From: an uncultured Eubacterium sp.
Lineage (GTDB): Bacteria > Bacillota > Clostridia > Oscillospirales > Acutalibacteraceae
Direction: 5' to 3'
DNA length: 9,790 nt
Assembly: GCA_902462495.1 (NCBI GenBank)
Contig: CABQCC010000057.1
Span: forward strand, 1 to 9,790
The notes under the pieces are model-generated. The model was not told the DNA's origin and searched no databases. It was given only the letters and a program-made list of their open reading frames with translations. Numbering within the stretch: position 1 is the stretch's first letter; the number at the start of each line of letters is the position of its first letter. Positions 5,503 through 9,790 of the stretch are shown piece by piece. The position numbers were made by a program, and so were the translations under genes.

Positions 5503-6993
5503 TTATTGTTTTCTTTCAACAACCTTGATTTTTACATCTTCGTCAATTCCGTTAAATGCTTTGAATCTATCTTTCCATATATCATCCTGCAAATCACTGC
5601 ACCATACATAATCGGAATATGGCAATTTTCTAACTTCAATTACAGTTTTTGTTTCTGAATCCGCCTGTGCCTTTTCAACTCTATGAACATTCGACACATA
5701 GATTGAAGAATAAACATATAGCAAATACATCAATCCAACAACGGACACAACCAAGGCGGTTTTTGAATAATCAGAAATTCTTGCTTTTACATCTTCGTCA
5801 ACGTTTGAATAAAGTTCCAGAATAAGAAGTATCATAACCACATAAGCAGCAAAGAAGCATCTGTATCCTATTGGCTTCACAACAAACAACGGTGCAATAA
5901 GGCAACCTGTACTAAAGAACAAAAACAATATTTTCATTTTTTTGTTCTTTTCTAAAGATAAAACTAACAAAAAAACAAACATAGCCAAGATGAACACAAG
6001 AGTTGCTACACCCTGTAAAAGCTTATATCTTCTGTCAGGTACAAGTCTGCCAACACCATACATCAAAGAAAATCCCGCATACATAAAAATAACAACTAAG
6101 CTGATTTTTCCAAGCGTCGCAAGCTTTGAAGAAATTTTATTTTTCATACAGTGCCAAACAACTGCACACACCATTGCCAATATAATATTAAGAGCAAAGT
6201 TCTCAAAAAAGCCTTGAAGAGCAATCACATCAAAATATGCATTCAAAGCATTTTTAACGATAGACAGAATTCCACCTTCGCCACCGATGGTTCTATATTC
6301 GTCATTACCCTCGACAACGCTATGATAAACCGAATTTGAAAACATCAAAGCAGTTCCGGCAATTGTTCCGACAAAATATGAAACAAATGAAATATGCACC
6401 TTCTTGAATTTTATAAACGAATAAATTATAACAAAAATTGCCAACAACACGGAATAAATCGTTACATGCTCGACAATTAAAGCAGATGCAAATCCAAGCA
6501 AGGAAATCGGTATTATATGCCAAAACGCATAATGAGGTTTTTCATTTTCAAAAATGCTACGGCTATAATAAATATACACCAATATCAAAAATATAGAGGT
6601 AGAATAATTTGAAAATCCGCTTGTCCAAACTATCGATTGCTTAAGTACTCCAACAGGCATAAATGCCAACAGAAGAGTTATAATCCAAACAGCACCCTTC
6701 TGCTCTTTTGTAATTTTATTTATTAAAACAATTATACCTGTAATTGTGCCCGACATTACAAAAGTTTTTAAAATATTAGACCTTGTCAAAGCAAGAACTA
6801 TCAAATTTCCAAAATATCTTCCGCTATAATTGTCAAACCATGTGCTGAGTCTTTCAAGACCTAAAGCACTTCCCCACGCCCAATCATCACCTGTATATGG
6901 GAACAGATAACAAAGCACCGACAATGCAATAAAAATCAAAAGATATGCAAACACTAACGGCTTATCTTTCATTCTTTTTATTAAATTATTCAT
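5503..6993 (-). CDS. Polytopic membrane protein, DUF6056-like; probable sugar transferase of a Gtr-type system
   Basis: This protein has 496 residues from ATG 6993. Roughly ten or more hydrophobic segments make it a polytopic membrane protein. FPYTGDDWAWG at 31-41 follows the first segment, and NYSGRYFGN at 55-63 comes soon after. An acidic pair in the first extracellular loop is typical of GT-C-fold transferases that take sugars from polyprenyl-phosphate donors. The C-terminal 70 residues are soluble (LPYSDYVWCSD.., FNGIDEDVKI). I assign it to the DUF6056/GtrII-like group from this pattern, so function is inferred. A GTG at 7017 gives eight more residues, but ATG 6993 has GAGG nine bases upstream and overlaps the stop of the preceding GtrB-like gene by 8 nt (ATGAATAA), indicating coupling. 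Probable role: moving a sugar from the lipid carrier made by its partner onto a cell-surface polymer. The acceptor is unknown. Confidence 0.75.
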   Translation of the reverse strand: MNNLIKRMKDKPLVFAYLLIFIALSVLCYLFPYTGDDWAWGSALGLERLSTWFDNYSGRYFGNLIVLALTRSNILKTFVMSGTITGIIVLINKITKEQKGAVWIITLLLAFMPVGVLKQSIVWTSGFSNYSTSIFLILVYIYYSRSIFENEKPHYAFWHIIPISLLGFASALIVEHVTIYSVLLAIFVIIYSFIKFKKVHISFVSYFVGTIAGTALMFSNSVYHSVVEGNDEYRTIGGEGGILSIVKNALNAYFDVIALQGFFENFALNIILAMVCAVVWHCMKNKISSKLATLGKISLVVIFMYAGFSLMYGVGRLVPDRRYKLLQGVATLVFILAMFVFLLVLSLEKNKKMKILFLFFSTGCLIAPLFVVKPIGYRCFFAAYVVMILLILELYSNVDEDVKARISDYSKTALVVSVVGLMYLLYVYSSIYVSNVHRVEKAQADSETKTVIEVRKLPYSDYVWCSDLQDDIWKDRFKAFNGIDEDVKIKVVERKQ

Positions 6994-7939
6994 ACTGTTT
7001 ATCCTCACAATTCTCACTGTTTAAGTGCTCTTTTAAAATATAAATAGGTCGATTTTTCACTTGGTCATACACCTTTGACATATACTCGCCAAGAATTCCA
7101 AGGCTCATAAGCTGTAAACCGCCAAGGAACAAAACAAGCACAACAATAGACGCATAACCCGGAACATCAACTCCGTAAGCAAGACGCTTGATGATTACCA
7201 GAATGAGATAAATCACCGACGCAAAAGCCGAAAAGAATCCGACATACGCCGACAGTTTAAGCGGAAATGACGAGAAAGAAATTATGCCCTCAATAGCATA
7301 TCTAAACAATTTAAAGAAATTCCACTTTGAAGTGCCGTTTTCTCTCTCCTGCACTTCATAAGGAATATACTTTGTATTGAAACCAACAAAGCCGAATATT
7401 CCCTTGGAAAAACGGTGATATTCTCCTATACTGACTACTGCATCAATCATTTTTCTGTTCATCAATCTAAAATCCGAAGCACCGTTTACAAAATCCACCT
7501 CAGACATACGATTTATCGCTTTATAAAAAGAAGACTTGAAAGCGGACATCAGTTTGTTTTCCTTACGCTCTGCCTGATAAGCAGTGACGCAATCAACAGT
7601 ATTGTCCTCTTTGATGACATTCATCATCTCAACGACAACTTCAGGCCTTTGTTGCAAATCGGCATCAATAATGCACGCAAAATCGCCTCTTGCATTTTTC
7701 AGACCTGCATAAATGGCAGCCTCTTTGCCAAAGTTTCGGCTGAACGACAAAACCTGAACCCTTTGCCCATCCTTATCAAAAAGGCTGTGCAATCGTTCAA
7801 GCGTTTTATCCGAACTTCCGTCATCAACAAAAACGAACTCATATTCATCAATATTATTCTCAAAAGCCATAACAGTTTGAGAATAAAACTTTTCCACATT
7901 ATCTTCCTCGTTGAAGCAAGGAACAACCAAAGATAACAA
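6986..7939 (-). CDS. GtrB-like polyprenyl-phosphate glycosyltransferase (GT2)
   Basis: This 317-residue GT2 enzyme would transfer a sugar from a nucleotide donor to undecaprenyl phosphate on the cytoplasmic face of the membrane, as GtrB, CsbB and YkcC-type proteins do. The GT-A domain occupies about 1-220: LVVPCFNEE at 4-12, VDDGSSD at 38-44, DAD at 92-94 as the metal/donor site, NGASDFRLM at 152-160 and ENGTSKW at 200-206. Two transmembrane segments follow at about 229-250 and 261-283, then GEYMSKVYDQVKNRPIY, the usual family ending. Length is normal. The start is TTG 7939, seven bases after AGGTGG. No in-frame ATG or GTG exists before the promoter, so the rare start seems real. It is the first gene of a two-gene unit with the DUF6056-like protein. 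Sugar identity cannot be told. Glucose is common in the family. Confidence 0.92.
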   Translation of the reverse strand: MLSLVVPCFNEEDNVEKFYSQTVMAFENNIDEYEFVFVDDGSSDKTLERLHSLFDKDGQRVQVLSFSRNFGKEAAIYAGLKNARGDFACIIDADLQQRPEVVVEMMNVIKEDNTVDCVTAYQAERKENKLMSAFKSSFYKAINRMSEVDFVNGASDFRLMNRKMIDAVVSIGEYHRFSKGIFGFVGFNTKYIPYEVQERENGTSKWNFFKLFRYAIEGIISFSSFPLKLSAYVGFFSAFASVIYLILVIIKRLAYGVDVPGYASIVVLVLFLGGLQLMSLGILGEYMSKVYDQVKNRPIYILKEHLNSENCEDKQYE

Positions 7940-7963
7940 AATAACACCACCTTATAATTACTA

Positions 7964-7992
7964 ATTATATTTGCATTGCTGAAAAATGTCAA
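7964..7992 (-). promoter_or_regulatory. Consensus promoter of the glycosyltransferase operon
   Basis: On the minus strand a perfect TTGACA (7987-7992) and a perfect TATAAT (7964-7969) are separated by exactly 17 bases. This is the best match to the sigma-A consensus in the window and implies strong constitutive expression unless a repressor acts. The TTG start codon of the GT2 gene is 24 bases past the -10. Such a strong promoter paired with a TTG start suggests moderated translation. Confidence 0.85.
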
Positions 7993-7999
7993 CACAAAA

Positions 8000-8029
8000 G
8001 GGCTGTAAGGTTAAATATACCCCCAGCCC
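8000..8029 (-). terminator. Terminator of the PurF-like gene
   Basis: GGGCTG and CAGCCC arms (8024-8029 and 8000-8005, read on the minus strand) enclose an 18-base interior, where a further GG/CC pairing is possible, and are followed by TTTTGTG. The 6-bp GC-rich stem lies about 32 bases past the PurF stop. Its U-tract runs straight into the TTGACA of the next promoter, so the two elements are packed with no spare sequence. The stem is weaker than the AAGACTG terminators. Confidence 0.65.
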
Positions 8030-8061
8030 ATCGTTATTTAATATAGTCTATTAAATTAAAT

Positions 8062-9468
8062 TTATTCCTGACCGTCCCAACAATATGTGCAGAGTTTTTC
8101 TTTATCAATGCCGACAGCAGAAATCATATCGTCAAGTCGATGATAACGAAGTGATGTAAAGTGGAGTTGTTTGCAAATCACATCAATCATATTTTGATAC
8201 TTTTCGCTGTCAGGGTCAACATATTCCTTGATGAGTTCGTCATCAGGCTCTCTGCCCTCAAGTTCGGTGATGACACGCCTTGTGATAAGGTCCATATCGG
8301 AAGTTGAACGAGAGAAGTTGAGATACTTGCATCCATAGAAAAGAGGAGGACACGCAGGTCTGATATGTACTTCCTTTGCACCCGATTCAAAGAGATACTC
8401 GGTTGTTTCACGAAGCTGTGTGCCACGAACGATTGAGTCGTCAATAAGAAGCAAGCTCTTATCCTTAATCAAATCAGGAATCGGGATAAGTTTCATCTTT
8501 GCGATGAGATTACGCTTTGTTTGGTTTGGCGGCATAAACGAACGAGGCCAAGTCGGTGTGTACTTAATGAACGGACGAGAGTACGGAATGCCTGTTTCGT
8601 TTGAATATCCGATTGCGTGAGCAATACCGCTGTCAGGAACACCCGCAACAACATCGGGATGAACATTATCTCTTTTTGCGAGTGCCTTGCCGCATTTGTA
8701 ACGCATTTCTTCAACGCTTATGCCCTCATACGAAGCTGACGGATAACCGTAGTAAATCCAAAGAAAGGTGCATATACGCATTTTTTTGCCGGGTTGGATA
8801 AGAGTTTTGACACCGTTTTCATCCATAAACACAACTTCACCCGGACCGAGTTCCTTATAGTTCTTATATCCCAAATTGAGATAAGCAAAGCTCTCGAAAG
8901 ATGCACAATAGCCGTCCTCTTTTTCGCCGATTGAAATAGGAGTTCTGCCGAGCATATCTCTTGCGGCATAAATTCCCTTTGGCGTTAGTGCAAGAATAGA
9001 AATCGAGCCATCAACGGATTCCTGTGCATATCTGATGCCGTCAATAAAATTCTCTTTTTGGTTAATCAAAGCGGCAACCAATTCGGTTTGGTTGATTTCG
9101 CCGTTGTGCATTTCAAAAAAGTGAGTGTTATTTTTGATAATGTCATCAACAAGTCTGTCGATGTTATTAATCTTACCCACGGTAGCAACCGCAAATGTGC
9201 CGTGATGTGAACGCACAAGAATAGGCTGTGCCTCAAAATCACTGATACAACCGATACCCATCTGACCGTGCATAGAATTTGATTCTTTTGTAAACTTCGT
9301 TCTGAAAGGAGCATTTTCAATATTATGAATTGCCTTGTCGAAGCCTGTTTCTCTGTCATAAACAGCCATACCCGCACGGCGAGTGCCGAGGTGAGAATGA
9401 TAGTCTACGCCAAAAAAGAGGTCAAACACGCAATCGTCTTTTGAAACTGCACCGAAAAATCCGCCCAT
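8062..9468 (-). CDS. purF: PurF-like amidophosphoribosyltransferase with degenerate glutaminase site
   Basis: This 468-residue protein is related to PurF, which makes 5-phosphoribosylamine from PRPP and glutamine in the first step of purine synthesis. The phosphoribosyltransferase half is intact: GVPDSGIAHAIGY at 276-288 and the PRPP loop LLIDDSIVRGT at 340-350. C233, C380, C460 and C463 (final CTYC) match the four Fe-S cluster ligands of Bacillus subtilis PurF. The N-terminal Ntn-hydrolase half is not normal. It starts MGGFFG where PurF has the mature CGIxG with its nucleophilic Cys1, and GIGCISD stands where the glutamine-binding HxRYST motif should be. TVGKINN replaces AHNGNLTN. It may use ammonia, borrow a glutaminase, or have another role. 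I recall this variant as widespread in clostridia and Bacteroidota and usually named amidophosphoribosyltransferase. ATG 9468 has TAAGGT six bases upstream. It is transcribed alone. Confidence 0.85.
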   Translation of the reverse strand: MGGFFGAVSKDDCVFDLFFGVDYHSHLGTRRAGMAVYDRETGFDKAIHNIENAPFRTKFTKESNSMHGQMGIGCISDFEAQPILVRSHHGTFAVATVGKINNIDRLVDDIIKNNTHFFEMHNGEINQTELVAALINQKENFIDGIRYAQESVDGSISILALTPKGIYAARDMLGRTPISIGEKEDGYCASFESFAYLNLGYKNYKELGPGEVVFMDENGVKTLIQPGKKMRICTFLWIYYGYPSASYEGISVEEMRYKCGKALAKRDNVHPDVVAGVPDSGIAHAIGYSNETGIPYSRPFIKYTPTWPRSFMPPNQTKRNLIAKMKLIPIPDLIKDKSLLLIDDSIVRGTQLRETTEYLFESGAKEVHIRPACPPLFYGCKYLNFSRSTSDMDLITRRVITELEGREPDDELIKEYVDPDSEKYQNMIDVICKQLHFTSLRYHRLDDMISAVGIDKEKLCTYCWDGQE

Positions 9469-9480
9469 AGTTTTACCTTA

Positions 9481-9549
9481 CAGAGTTGTTCTCTGCTTTC
9501 CTCTCTAATTTGTCGCAAATATTATAACAAATCACGAGAGCAAAAACAA
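9481..9549 (-). promoter_or_regulatory. PurF promoter and short leader hairpin
   Basis: On the minus strand TTGTTT (9544-9549) and a perfect TATAAT (9521-9526) are separated by 17 bases. The leader is about 45 nt long. A small CAGAG/CTCTG hairpin with a 5-base loop lies at 9481-9495, ending immediately before the TAAGGT ribosome binding site, where it could slightly affect initiation. There is no room for, and no sign of, a purine riboswitch, and no obvious PurBox repeat. Confidence 0.55.
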
Positions 9550-9562
9550 CCGTATAAAGATA

Positions 9563-9790
9563 TTATTTTACAAATTTTTTCAGTCTGTTTGTAAGAACAG
9601 CGGCAAGTGCGATTTTTACAGCATCGGGAATTAGGAAAGGAATAACGCACCAGCCGAGAATTGTTGCAAGCGAAGCAGGCTCATTTGTCTTTGCGTAAAC
9701 AACGGCAAACCACGCTGTGCCAAAAGCATAGCAAACAAGAATACCCACAACCATTGACAAAATAAGTGCCCACAATTTGTTTGTTTTGTC
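9563..9790 (-). CDS. bioY: BioY biotin transporter S component (C-terminal part)
   Basis: The last 75 residues of BioY are visible. The gene continues past the right edge. BioY is the substrate-binding membrane component of ECF-type biotin importers and works with the shared EcfA/EcfA'/EcfT module. The residues CYAFGTAWFAVVYAK, then LGWCVIPFLIPDAVKIALA and a basic tail LTNRLKKFVK, are the characteristic final transmembrane segments of the family. The frame is open from the window edge (DKTNKLWALIL...) to a TAA at 9563-9565. No terminator is evident between it and the PurF promoter, so some read-through into purF is possible. Energising components are not seen here and are usually encoded elsewhere. 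Confidence 0.88.
   Translation of the reverse strand, partial: DKTNKLWALILSMVVGILVCYAFGTAWFAVVYAKTNEPASLATILGWCVIPFLIPDAVKIALAAVLTNRLKKFVK

Noticed and set aside
7415..7936. 173-codon plus-strand open frame opposite the GT2 gene
   Set aside because: It is the antisense shadow of a clear GtrB-like gene; it has no recognisable family and no convincing ribosome binding site.
9469..9562. Purine or other riboswitch ahead of the PurF-like gene
   Set aside because: The transcribed leader is only about 45 nt with one 5-bp hairpin, too short for a known purine aptamer plus expression platform.

Overview
The window reads as a chromosomal segment of a low-GC Firmicute, most likely an anaerobic gut-type clostridium (Oscillospiraceae/Lachnospiraceae-like). 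The base is AT-rich codon use, strong GGAGG-type ribosome binding sites, near-consensus TTGACA/TATAAT promoters, and the gene families present: a GH31 alpha-glucosidase with a WNDNNE nucleophile motif, a BioY biotin transporter and an MGGFFG-type PurF. No rRNA, tRNA, CRISPR array, phage gene or intact insertion sequence was seen.

Layout. Plus strand, 1-1942: the 3' end of an unidentified gene, overlapping by ATGA an AlkD-family HEAT-repeat protein, then a membrane-anchored alpha/beta hydrolase with its own likely promoter. The hydrolase ends at a strong terminator (1954-1986), where plus- and minus-strand transcription converge. Everything from there to the right edge is on the minus strand. 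Read in the direction of transcription (right to left) the order is: the C-terminal part of BioY; a PurF-like amidophosphoribosyltransferase; a two-gene glycosylation operon (a GtrB-like polyprenyl-phosphate glycosyltransferase and a polytopic DUF6056-like membrane protein, overlapping by 8 nt); a DUF1643 protein; a GH31 alpha-glucosidase; and, in what first looks like a 416-base gap, a 54-codon VbhA-type Fic antitoxin with its own promoter.

How the genes fit together. Most units look independent: each has its own promoter, terminator or both. The glycosyltransferase pair is the clear functional unit: one protein would charge a lipid carrier with a sugar and the second would transfer that sugar outside the membrane. 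GH31 may be partly co-transcribed with DUF1643 but has a candidate promoter of its own.

Most worth a second look: (1) the unlisted VbhA antitoxin, which carries the SxxxEG inhibitory motif but has no Fic toxin beside it, only a short decayed-looking reading frame; (2) the PurF-like protein, which keeps the PRPP loop and all four expected Fe-S cysteines but lacks the Cys nucleophile and other glutaminase residues; (3) the GtrB/DUF6056 pair without a visible GtrA-type flippase; (4) an AlkD homologue that resembles the non-catalytic AlkD2 group; (5) three terminators built on the same AAGACTG arm, each with a single G.U pair that forms only in the direction of its gene.
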